64,000 nucleotides of DNA from Acanthaster planci (lineage: Eukaryota > Echinodermata > Asteroidea > Valvatida > Acanthasteridae): positions 645,670-709,669 of the forward strand of contig NW_019091422.1 of assembly GCF_001949145.1 (NCBI RefSeq), written 5' to 3'. The notes under the pieces are model-generated. The model had not been told where the DNA came from. It did not search any database and worked only from the letters and a program-made list of their open reading frames with translations. Shown here piece after piece: positions 35,543 to 48,200 of the stretch (position 1 is the stretch's first letter; each line of letters opens with the position of its first letter). A program made the translations under genes and the position numbers.

Positions 35543-36900
35543 AGCTGAATGGGTGTGGAAATGGAAGATTTTTGAGACGCTCGGTGGTGGCAAACAAAGC
35601 AGTTCAACGCTTGAGCTGCAGTGCAGGTGCTGAAACTGATGCCAATAGAAGTGAACAGATCTCATAGGACCAGTATGTTTGCCACCATCAAGTGTCTCAA
35701 AAACCTCCTGTTAAATTAAATACAGACACGCGATCACTGAAACTGTACCACACTATTGGTGGCAGTTATTTAATGTCAACGACCTGTGTGCTTAATATTC
35801 CCTTAAATGGATATTTTTTGAGAAACTTGAGGGGTATGGAAGTGTCACATGAACGTTTCACTGTATCTTGTATAGTCTTGTATGCCGCCCTCTGTTGAAA
35901 AAAGTCTTGGTTTTGCTACACTGCCTTAATTCTTTTTGCATGGTTCAGAATGGCAGAGAAAAGAGTCAGGGAACCCAACAAGAAAGTACACCAGTTGTAT
36001 GGAACTTTTCTACCCTGTCCAATCTACTTTATCTACCAGTGTGTTGGGCTGATTGCAGTAATATAGTATTACGCCCTCTTGTGGGTATGCACGAAACTGA
36101 TGAAAACTCACACAGTATGACATGTTTGATTCTTGTATCTCCAATCATATACTTTGATTTCTGTGGTGTCGTTTAGACAGGGTAACTTACAAGCATTCTT
36201 CCACTCTTCCGAATACGAATTTTGTGGACCTGCACAGCAGAGAGTATAACTCGACCAAATTTCTTTCATAATTATACAATCAAAATTGAGTTGACATTAC
36301 AGAACAGCTGGGCCCTTGGGCCATTCTGACAAGTCATGTGGCATTCAATTGCAATATTCTGAATGTCAAAAGAGGAACATTTTTAGAGAAATCCAACCCG
36401 TCAGAAAAAAAACGCTGGTAAAAGTCAAACTATCTGTAATTCATGCGCTTCTTGCTGTGTTTTTGTCTTAAAAAGACGTTACTTGTATTATTCTAGGTGA
36501 AAATTTCAATCGATGGTAACCTCTCTGGTTCTTGAGTTTTACTTTTTCTGTCTGAGAAATGGATTTTGATGTCTTTCTAAGATTGAACCTTCGCGATTGA
36601 ATTCATACCAAATAGCAAATTCTGTGGTATCCCTAACCTTCAAGTTCTAAATGTGAATCACGAAGAATCCTGTTCGGTTTAGCTGTCCGTTTTTTCCTGG
36701 TCAAAATCCTAAAATCATTGTAAAGATAAAACTACTTTGTTTTTCTTCCAAAGAAAAATCAAAGAACAGAGAATTATAGTTGCTGAATGAAATGTCACGC
36801 CACGTGGTTTTTCTAGTGTGGTCAGAATTATCCTCAAAAGGGCTACATCCATTTATAAGAAATAAAGGTTGGAGAAAAAACCAAAAAAATCACGTTGAAA
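35543..36900 (+). other. PCCA 3' UTR with candidate polyadenylation signal
   Basis: Non-coding sequence after the PCCA stop. The first clear AATAAA on the plus strand is at 36861-36866, which would give a 3' UTR of about 1.3 kb. No open gene is seen here. The end point is inferred, not shown. Confidence 0.5.
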
Positions 36901-39214
36901 TCACATTTATTATAAAGAGGTGTCCACTGGATGGATTTTATACTGTTTGACAATCCATTAATTATCTTCTTGGAATGTACTTAAAACTTCTTTATTTTTC
37001 AGTACATCTATACATGTCACAAATGCTTGTACATCGATAGCAAGAATATTAGTACTCGGACATAATGTGAAGACGTTACTTCAAGTTTCCGTCACTGAAA
37101 CCAACAACATGGCTACTGTGAAGGACAGAACATACTTGGCAATAACACTTCAAGATTTCTAAGTACATGTCAGACAGACCGAATAGCAAGGTGTGTTCAT
37201 TCTTACCCTGTTAGATCATCTACCGATAAAATTCAAAAATTTGAAATGCCACTTTCAGAATGCAACATGTATAATGGAGACCAATGTAACTTACAGGATG
37301 ACTGGACGGGGGGAGGTCAGTAAAATGGTAGAGACACTGTTTAACAAAGAAATAACTGCCCCCATGCATGAAGGTCCTTTTTGGAAGTATACAGTTTTCA
37401 TGTGAATGGGAATAAAATCTGTTAAACAGTGACTTAATTTCTACCAAAGTACCGACTTGATAGAGCTGCTAGGCGTAAACTATTTCTGCACAGAACCAGT
37501 CAACAAAATACACACCGCTTGGCAGCTCGGCTGGTAACCTACTTTTGCTTAACACATATTTTCACTGCTTGACAATGCTCTGGAGCTACATGACATCCGC
37601 AACTGGTTTTCCTTGACCAGTTACCCAACTACATAAAATAGCTTACGTTACGAGGGGTCTATTCCGCAGTGCAGACATGTTTCATGACAACACAAACAAG
37701 GCTCGTACGACTACTCCGAGCCCGAGCAGCCGGCCACCAACATCACTACTTCATACATCACACTTACAAATAGAAATTATTCATTTTTCCTACACACGAT
37801 TGTTATTATATACTTATTATTGCACGGTTCTTGGAAAATATCTACACGCTTCCGTAACGCTGCATACATGCCAAGGCTTTCACAGGGAATAGTCAACATT
37901 CCAAATCCCTCCCAAAGAGTAATTTCTTCATTGGCTACGGCTAATGAGTGCAGTTACAATGCTGAAGGCAGGGTCTGCAGCTAGCTGCAGCCACTACCAG
38001 TTTTAGTAATCACAAGGAAAACAGGCTGGTGCTTATACAGTTAGTCAAAGTAAAACTGAAACTGCCTTCAGGGAATGTGCCACTCAACTCTGTTCTTGTC
38101 TCGTATTTAACTGAAGAGATAGGGTAGAGAATATGAATAACAATTACAACGAAAGTATTTGGCCATAAATAGACTGTTTTTATCACATTGATCAAAGCAA
38201 TCTATTTAACAACCAAAAAATTCAGATAAGTTTTACCATCAAAAAATAGAGAATATCTGTGAGTTCTGGTATTATTCCAGAACTATGAAGCATATACCCA
38301 AGATGTTCCTTTGAAATATTCGGTTAATATTCCAAAGTTGGAAGAAAAAAACTGCCCACTGTTGACCTGTCAAATCTTTTGGCAAACTACTCAAAATTCA
38401 AGCACCTTCGAAAATAATATTGGTCTTTCTGGAGAAAAAAAAAGGAACAACATGCTCAGTCCCAACAAAAAAAGCTTTGCAATTATCCATGATCAATACA
38501 AAAATATTCCAAATGAGTTACAATTTTCAAACATTACAAGGTCTTTACACTTTATTGCAAAACATTTTGTATGCTACATATACACGATATATGTACATGA
38601 TATATGTGTGCTATATCAACATTGACATCTTATGGTTAAATTCTGCCAGTGATGGTGTGACCTTTACATGCTGTGTTATATCATATATAAATATTCATTA
38701 TTTATTCCTGAATATTCATTAGCTGATAATCCCAGCGAATAAGCGTAAGTAGATGCTACTGTCAGGGTTATCAACCAAACCTTGTTGACGATTTCAACAC
38801 AGGAGTAAAAAACCCTGGAGTTGAAATCATAATTTCAAATATCTATGAAAAACATGTTATGATTCAAATCATGATTTAATGAATTGAATCTTGAATTATT
38901 AACAAAATTTCATAGTCATGATTTTTCGTCATTCATATTCACAAGGACTAATTTCATAGCATAATGAAGACTAGATAACAATGCAAACTGGAAGGGTCCA
39001 TTTATCAAAAAAGGGCTGTTCCTGTGCGTGTAATTATTAAAACGTGAATATTCATGTTTTATGAATAATTCATAGCACTATGTGTAGCCATGTTTTTATT
39101 TTACAGACAACTTCAGAATGGAAGCTCTCCTTTTGACGGAAAGAGAAAGAACTCTTAAACAGTCACAGTCATGAATAAATTTGAATAATTCATCACTCAT
39201 GAATCATTCATAGC
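36900..39214 (-). other. Probable 3' UTR of the AAAP transporter, palindrome-rich near the stop
   Basis: A 2.3-kb A/T-rich stretch with no coding exon. A minus-strand AATAAA (plus-strand TTTATT, 36906-36911) could end the transporter transcript about 40 bases from the candidate PCCA signal. The part next to the stop codon (38680-39215) is full of ATTCAT/ATGAAT and self-complementary words such as TGAATATTCA and ATGAATAATTCAT. UTR status is inferred; part of the stretch may be intergenic. Confidence 0.4.
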
Positions 39215-42200
39215 TCAGCTCAGAATCTCAATGAGTGATGCCACAATGTCGTAGACGACCGCATAGATGAAGTAGGCTGCCATAACAAAGTGGAAGGGAT
39301 ACAGGTAAGGACTTGATGGGAAGGGTATCGTCAGGTGGCTGTTAAGAAAAGACAAAAAGACAAAAAAAAAAACCGATTAAATCGACAAAAGATTTCACTT
39401 ACACTTTAGGACAGGTTTCTGTGTTTCTCAAAGCCTATTTCAACATTGGATGTATTTTAAAACTAAGTATTTCTCCTAAGGTCAATATGAAACTGTGCAA
39501 CTCTCCCAATCAGCAGATGGGAACCAGTGGCAGGCAATGAGCATCGCATGTTATTTTCACTGGTAACCGGTTTCTGCCACTTGCTAATCTTTCTCTAATC
39601 TTTCTAAGGAAATCCATAGATCCAGGCAGTCTGATGCAGAAATTATACAGCCAACACTGAATTGATCTGATTTCAATTTTGATATGTTGCTAAAACCTTT
39701 GTAAAACTACTGAAAAAAAAAATAAGCTCCTATAAAAGTCACGGTTGCAACCAAACCAAACCATCTTTATATCTCTCTCAAATGCTATCACTTGGCAGAT
39801 TGCCATGTGCATCGGCATTTTTGAACGTCAAATTTTCGTGGGGGGCATCAGCTGTGCCCCACGTTGACGATATCTGGATCGACACGAGCATGTGTGGAAC
39901 ATGTCTCCACGCTCTGCGCACATGCATTTGATGGCGTTGATTACGCAGTTGTGATTTTCCCGCAAAGATGGCATCCGATGAGAGAGATCCATGCAGAAAG
40001 TTACAGCTGCTTCTTAGCAGCTGCCATAGCCACGTGTGCTATTTCTAGCCACATCCGTGACATTGGGTTGCAGCCTCAAGTACCGACCTGTATTTCTCTG
40101 ACCGGCTCTTCCTGATCATCAGGAAGACAAAGAGACCCGCCTCTGTGTTGAGGAGCAGTGAGGAGATCTTGTCCAGCATGGTCACAAAGCCCTGGGACGA
40201 GACAAATGTCAACGCAGAATTTCAGCGTTTTCTTTCTCAACCTGCGAGCATACTTTGCCCCAAAGTGTGAGCTTGGTTTTTGAATATTTCAAAACGACGT
40301 TTGGAAGGACTTACCTTGGGGTCCAACATAGCAACAATAAAGATCACAATAAAGACGACGAGAGAAAGGAACGGACGGCAATACCTGCAGAAGAAAAAAA
40401 AAGAAACAGAAATTGAAACATTTTTCATTTTGCTTGACAACGTCCAAGTCAAAGTGGACCATTGAAACCAGAGGTTTTGTTTTGTTGTGGAGCCTTTGAG
40501 TTTTGTCTTACTTCTGAGAGCAGAGAAAGCTGTAACTTCTGGCCGGAGTGTTGACGTGGCGATCGATTTGATCCCAAGCCATCTGTGCGTCCAGCCATCC
40601 TAAGACTAAAAACAACAAAACCAAAACAGACAGGAAAAAAAAATGTTCGAATCTCGTCTAAAGCAAACTCGCTGGCTGTTCCACCTGCGTCATTCATTTG
40701 TCAGTGCTCATTTGTTGCTGTTGCTTCAACACTTATGATCTGTGTTGGGACCTGACTTACTGTGGACTTACCACTAACAAGATTAATACAAATGTGGAAA
40801 CTCAAAATGTTCTTCAATATCAAACAGTGAAGGTAACCTTTTTCAGGGTATAACGGAATATGTTCAGATATTTCAAATATTGAGCTTAAGGTTTTTCCCC
40901 TTTAAGGAATAATTTGTCGCGTCAGTGCAACCAGGTCGTATCTTGAGTACAAAACAAATGCAAGTTACGACCTTGTTGCACTGACATGACAAATTTCAAA
41001 TTGAAACAGGCATGATATTCGACCCTAAAGGAGAAATTGGAAAAAATAAATTCCCTGCAGGCCCCAAGAAGTATAATTTTAATGACTTAAGTACAGAAAG
41101 TTGAAAATGGAGCGAATAATATAAAATGAAAGGAGAAGGAAATTTTTTTTAAGCGTTTGAATTCAAATGGCTCACATGAATGCACGAGAGCGGATCCAAT
41201 AGTCAGATACGACACCGTGATACTGATGGTAATGAAGAGTTGGATGAGGACGGCAACCCAGGAGTATTGTGGGTAATCTGTCTGAAGAATCTAACCAACA
41301 GAAAGACAACCATGGTATCAAAGAAGGGTCCGTAGGCCTGCCATCTAAATCATTCGAAATGTGAGATATTTCAAAATATCAAGAAATCAATGATTAGACC
41401 AGTTTAGTTTTTTAAGTTCTGTAAATTAACCGTGATGCATCTCTGTCTAGTCAGGAAAAAAAAACGAAGGTGAACTTACTTTTGTTAAAGGGACTGTGGC
41501 AATTTCACCTTCCTCTTCAGAGCTGGGGGAAAAAAAAGAGCCAGAAACCTTTGGAAATAAACAGCGACATGACAAGGAAATCGCCTACTGAAACTTTATT
41601 CTCCTCCAACTGAGAAGACAGGAGTCAGGCACATTTAAATGGCATGGTTTTGTGAACAAATCGAGCAAAATTGAAAGTACTAAACTTTTGGGCTGGTAAA
41701 CTGCTTTTGCCATGGAAATATTGGATCTTTAAATCTCTATGACATTGGAACCACTTCATTTTTCTGAGGTGAGGGTGCCACAAAATTTGTGCCCATTCAG
41801 ATGAAAACTGGTCTCTCTACAGTCTTGTACACAAACAGTACAAGTGTTGTGGTCATAAGTCGCACAGGTCCCTACACGTCTATCACAAGTTTACTACAAG
41901 TCTAAGCCAAATCACAACCTTTGTTACGGTTCACCCTCTTACTTCTGCCTGGACATGTAAAAGGACTTGCGACTGCATTTGCAAAAGGACCTGTGATGGA
42001 CCTGACCACAACTCTAGGCACAGGCTGTTGACATCCCATGGGGAGTATGAACTGCACTTACTGTTCCAGCGAGAGGTCTTCCAGGCAATCGTGCATGCCC
42101 GGGGTCAACGTGTAGGTCGTGGTTATCATCAGCCCGCTGCTGTTGTCGTAGTCAGTGACGTGACTCACCACCTCGCAGTAGTCAGTCTGGGGTACGATAT

Positions 42201-45200
42201 CCAGCACCGCCCAGCACCTGAACGGCGGGATGTAGTAAGAAAAATAAGAGGAGAATGAGCACCATCCGTAAAGGAGGCGGTGTACAAGAACCACTCACCA
42301 TTTGGGAATATTTTTCCAATCATGAGGATACCTCCATGATGAATGTGACCTTACCACAGGATGTTGAGGACCGTACACGTTACAAGTCCCAACAGCACCG
42401 CCCACATGAAACACTTGATCTGAAATGAGTCATAAACAAGTGTNNNNNNNNNNNNNNNNNNNNNNNNNNNNNNNNNNNNNNNNNNNNNNNNNNNNNNNNN
42501 NNNNNNNNNNNNNNNNNNNNNNNNNNNNNNNNNNNNNNNNNNNNNNNNNNNNNNNNNNNNNNNNNNNNNNNNNNNNNNNNNNNNNNNNNNNNNNNNNNNN
42601 NNNNNNNNNNNNNNNNNNNNNNNNNNNNNNNNNNNNNNNNNNNNNNNNNNNNNNNNNNNNNNNGAAAGTTTGCAAAAAATAAATCTCCAAAACAATGACA
42701 CAAACATGGTACATGTACCTGTGTTTTATCAAATTCAATCCGGGCATACAGCATCGGCATGATATTAATTACGCCCCCTGTGAAAAACAAATATCACTTG
42801 ATTGATTGGAGATCTAATTAAAAAACATAGTCAATAGCTTTGTCAACAAGTCAGTATATTAAAAAGGGTATTGATAAACAGTGAAAGAATTTCTGACATT
42901 TTTCTACTGCCATGGTTACGTATTACGACTCAGTCTGAAAAAGTCCGACTGTGTTCCACAGAAAACTACAACCACTTCATCTGAGCCGGTTGTGTCTCTG
43001 ACCTGCGAATGAAACTCGTGTTTACTGTTCAAAAATTAGGCCTCCGTACACGCACTGAAATATGTTATTGGGAAACCCGGGGGAACAGGTGGCCAAGCCT
43101 ACATGCCAAGTGATGTCCATACATATCACTGGTTGCCGAGGTTCACTTTCAAAAACTGGACCAGGTGGTTTTTCTATAATACTCAAAAAATTTTAATGAC
43201 AGAATTATTAATTTTCCTTACAAAGCATCTCAACAACTCATAATACAACTCTATAAGATTTGTTGGCTGAATTTATAATTACCTAAAGCGACTGTTCCCA
43301 TCAGGAATGGTGACCCAATGTAACTGAAGTCGTTGTTTATCTCGTTTGATACAATGGCACCAACACCAAACGTAACCACCACCTGTCATGGAGAAAACAA
43401 GATGCACAATGCAATAAGAAGTTGGAGTTCTTTGGTTTCATTACTGACAGCACAATAGAAATGTAATACATGTAGACATTTGTCAAACTATTAAATAGTA
43501 AATAGCCAAACTATTCAACAATCAATAGTCAAACTATTCAATAGTCAAACTATTCAACAGTCAAACTATTCAATAGTCAAACTATTCAACAGTCAATAGT
43601 CAAACTATTCAATAGTCAAACTATTCAATAGCCAAACTATTCAACAGTCAAACTATTCAATAGTCAAACTATTCAACAGTCAAACTATTCAATAGTCAAA
43701 CTATTCAATAGGACGTAGTAAAATCACATACAACTTAGATGGATTACTGACACTTACTGTAGCCACAAGAACTCCTCCTTTGGCAAGGGTTAGGAGGGAA
43801 ACGAATGGCTGGACAAATTTCTGCGCGAAAACTATCGCCAACGAGAGAACCCAGACAAAGACGGGGATGACGTAAAGATACCTAGGAAGAGGAGCACATG
43901 AATTAGACAGGGCAAAAAATGAATTTGAAATTTGTCGTGCACCAATATATGAAGCGTCCCATGTGACCATGTTTAGGAGAAAGAAGATGTGCAACTGTGA
44001 CTGTTGAGTAGTTTCGTCTCTTTTCACCTTGCATCTAGCCTGATTGCCAAAAATGTTCAATACAAGGGCTAATATCATTCCCGGCTCTAAATGGAAGGAA
44101 AATGACGGCGTGCACGATCCCTCAGCATTTGTTGAGGGAGCTTTACTGCTGGAACTGCAATTTGAAAGAAAAAAACCTTTTCTTACTTGATGTTGAGTAC
44201 TTGTGCGTATGCTTCGCTGCCGGCCAAGGCGTAACTGATGAGTATAGACACACTGGAATCAAAATAGATACGAAAATATGAAATTTAAAAGAAAGAGTTA
44301 CTGTAACACTGAACAAATTGATAGCCAGCACAAACATGTGCCAAAGCAATTTGTAGTTTTCTCGGATTATGCTCCAAACTCTTCTCCGATTATGGTCCAT
44401 TCTTTACAATCTATTCTACACACGGTATTAAAACAAAATAAAAATTTCAAACAATTCTTTCTACTTGCAGCTGTCTGTAACTCAGCCGCCATCTTGTGGT
44501 GCCAAAAATCCCTGCCAAAATGTGGTATTTAAACCATGCATTACCCCAACACCGTCCAAAAAATGGTAATCTTCCTGATTTTGAAACACTCTGACCGATA
44601 GAAGACTGTACGGTCTATTTGTTTGTTGTCATTTTAACACTAACCCTTCGGTATAAAAAAATTGTATTTGAGTACTCAGCACAGCTACTTTAAAAGAGGT
44701 TTGATATCAATTTTTTTCCCAAGTGCAAAGATTATGCTATCAGTTTGCTGCAGAATGTTAGACGTTTAAGTATTGTAAGTATAGTTTCCCTGCGTAACAT
44801 GAATAGGGAGTTAGGTTCAGGAGCCAGGGTGCTGGTAAGCCGTACACTCACAATTGAAGGAGCAGCACAACATCAAAGGCCTGCCTGAGGCCCCTCTGCA
44901 GGAAGAGACTGCCCAGCATATGCAGGTTGGGGGTCGGTGGCTTGCCCAGGGAGGCGGGGATGTTCCTCTCCGTGGGATTGCTCTCGCTTCCTGCTCACGG
45001 ACAAAATGCACAAGAGGTACGGTCGGTCACTGTACGGCCCTAAAATCGCTTGATCGTGCAGCTTGCTGTTATGCTTGAAAATGTCCAGGAATTCTCTGGG
45101 GGAAGGGGTAGCGGGACCAAAAAAGGCAGGCAGTTTGGATGAAAACAAAAAAACCGAGACTGTGGTGTGGTCTTGCCCGTCGCATGTCCATTGCAAGACA

Positions 45201-48200
45201 AATTGCAAGTCTGCCACGAGGCAGTTTTAGGAGTTTCTGTTAAAATTGACAGTGGATGAAGGACGACAAAGGAAAAGCTGTATGACGGTTCGTTCCAAAA
45301 AAGCTTGACCAACTTGCGAGGACTTGCCATGGACCTTTGAGGACTTGACTGCGATAAAAGATGTGGGAAATCAGTATGATTCACCTGAGCCGTCTTCCCC
45401 CGATTCGTCTGACATCATATCTTGTAGTGGAACATTGACCTCCTCACTGCAAATAGCCTGTCGAGGTCAAATAAAGATAGAGAGTTACACTCTTCTCAAA
45501 CCTTGATGTTAAATAGAGTCGATCAATGCATTCTCAATGGTGTTGGGACTTTTCATTAAATGTGCAAAACCAAACAATCAAGTTCTCATGATCGCCAATT
45601 TTCATCTGAAGTACTGGCTCAAAAGAAGTAAAACAGCAAGCTGACAAAACAAACAAACCAACCAACCAATATTAATAGAGATCTGCTCTGTTGGTCACTA
45701 AAAAATGTTTGACGTTTCATCAGCGAAAGCTTGTGCACTGCACAAGGCAATGTTAATAGGACAGAGTACAAGTTGGCAAGGGGAACCATCAGTCAAATGT
45801 GAACATGGGTCTTTGTATGCTTTTACTTCAACACTGCTACCAAAGAATGTCAGAACACAAAAATTATAAAAAACTATTAGTAATAAAGTAAACACTTATT
45901 TTTCACAAAAGACCACTGACCGTCTTTATGAAAGGCGTATTTAACACTAAACAGGCATGCCAGACAATATAGAAACATCATTCCTTGAAAACTCAAAAAA
46001 TGCTACACAAAGTTTAACACGTGAAGGTTGACCAATAAATAGATAAAGTGACGTACAATTTTCTGACTAAACACTTATGAAACTACGACGCACTTACAAC
46101 AATGGATTACTTCACTCCACAGCTTCACCAGACAACATCGAGAAGGCTGGATAGCCGAGTTAATGAAAAAAAAGTCAGTTTTCTTATCTTACATTGGGTA
46201 CCTTGTGCCGTTCTATTTGGCATGCGTGTGCCCTCTGGAGGATGTCGGTGAAGAAGTAGATCAGGAGAGCCTGGGGGAAGATACGCATATTTATGCAAAA
46301 CAGAATTCAAATTCTCTGGATGTTTCTTATTTTGTTTGAATGCGCAGGGGTGTTTCTGACGTGGGGAAAAATGGTGATGCCGCACTGGTAACTAAGACAA
46401 AATGCTAGACAAAATTACTGCGTTGTTTTCATTTCTTGATGATTTCAAATATTGAGTAAAGTGCATCAAAACTGTTCTCCCTCGTGTCCAGGCTCTGAAC
46501 TGAGACACAAGGAAGAAGACCATCTCAGTTTCATAAGGGCATGGTCTGGACGCCCTCGGTGAAAATGAAAGCTCAGGTAATCCCACAGGGTCAGTATGCA
46601 CGTACGCTGACATATCATGCCCAGTGTTCTAGCAATACAGCTAATTTGAACCCAAGAGCTGGGTGGAAATTTACAGTACCGGGTGGTGCCGCCTGGCGCC
46701 ACCCACCGTGGCTAGAACACTGATCAGGTCCCAACTCCACAAATTGAACCTGGCTGGTTATCGAACCGCAGTCGAGAGCATCATCCTGACGTCGTGACCC
46801 CTTCTCCCTCCAAAGCAAAAGCAGAGGAATATCAAGTGACCTTACCTGCATGAAGAAGCCAACAATGAAGGAAACGAGGAACGGAGAGAGGCCAGAGTGG
46901 GAGAGAGTAACAGGGAGCCCTGTAGCGTAAAAAAAAAAATGAGACATCCACCAAAATGCATCAATATTTATCTTCAGACTGCATGGCATTTTGGCACCAA
47001 TACAAACCAAATGTGAGGACATTCGGCCTCAAAAAACCTCCTTTAACACTTCCTTCTGCGGCAATGTTACCCCCATTATACCGTGATCAGGCCAATTCTC
47101 AACCATCTTGTTTGACATGCAGTCCTTGTGCCAGTTATTTATCAATTCTTCACGGATAATAACCCTTACAAACAGCTGCATTTGTAAATTCCAAACTCTT
47201 GTACATAACATGCTTTGACTGCACTGGCCTAATCCAGTGTGGATTTAACATGTTCAAAGTCAATTATCCGTGACTAAATGATGCGGTTTTTTTTTGTAAA
47301 AACGGTCCACATGGCTTTCAAGATTAAACATATTTTAGGCTTGCATGCATCTGTATGCAAAATCTACACTACATGTGCACAGGGAATATGTCTGGATTAA
47401 TTTGGTTTCTCCTTTTCTGAATTTTCATTTTTTTCTAATTATCAAACACAACATAAAAGCACAATGATTTGAAACCCCCTGTGCGCATATATATGTACTT
47501 ATACATGTGTCAGTCCTCCATGTAGAAATGATTGTGGAAGTAACTATAAAACAAACAAACAAATGACAAACAAACAAACAAGACCGAAAGCTTGGAAAAA
47601 TACAGGTGGCTAGTCTTACCAAGGATTCCTGTCCCAAGAATGCAGGCAATTGTGACAAAATCTGGGAATCGATCATAATTAAAAAATCACATGAAATACG
47701 TAAAATTTCCAGGAATAATATTTTATCACTAAAAAAAAAGTATAAATCTGCTACATGTACATGTGAATTAATAAAAAAGCCCTGAAGCAGTGTCTCATAT
47801 ATAAAAATATGAAGAATGTACTGAATGTTAGAATATGCTAATTAATTCATACTGTCCAGACATGCATGCATTACAAATAAAACTGCGCGTATATGTGTGA
47901 GCAAACAATGCTATATCTTTGTCAAGGGGGAAATCAACCTCTACCTTTCCATGCCCTGCAGTCATTTTAATCCCAACCAACCTTGTAACCAAAAAGCTCT
48001 GGAGAGTGAAAATGCTTCTCCAGATATTTACTCAAGGAATTTGCATTCCAAACTGAACGAATGACTACAGGGTTTGCTGTCGTTAATACAATTTTGACCG
48101 GGGGGGGAGGAGGTGATTTTTTTTCAAACTTAAACACACGGATGGCTGAAAAATAGCACGAGAGGGTTGTGAACATCAGTTTTGATTCAACTTTTTGATT

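Noticed and set aside
42351-42790. Open frames spanning the second N run
   Set aside because: Gap artefact; only the end segments are real transporter exons in a different frame arrangement.
43482-43711. CRISPR-like array
   Set aside because: Units are directly tandem with no unique spacers, in a eukaryotic intron.
44817-45217. Minus-strand frames of 64-114 codons
   Set aside because: They are out of frame with the transporter exon 44990-44852, whose true frame (SESNPTERNIPASLG) is fixed by both neighbouring exons.
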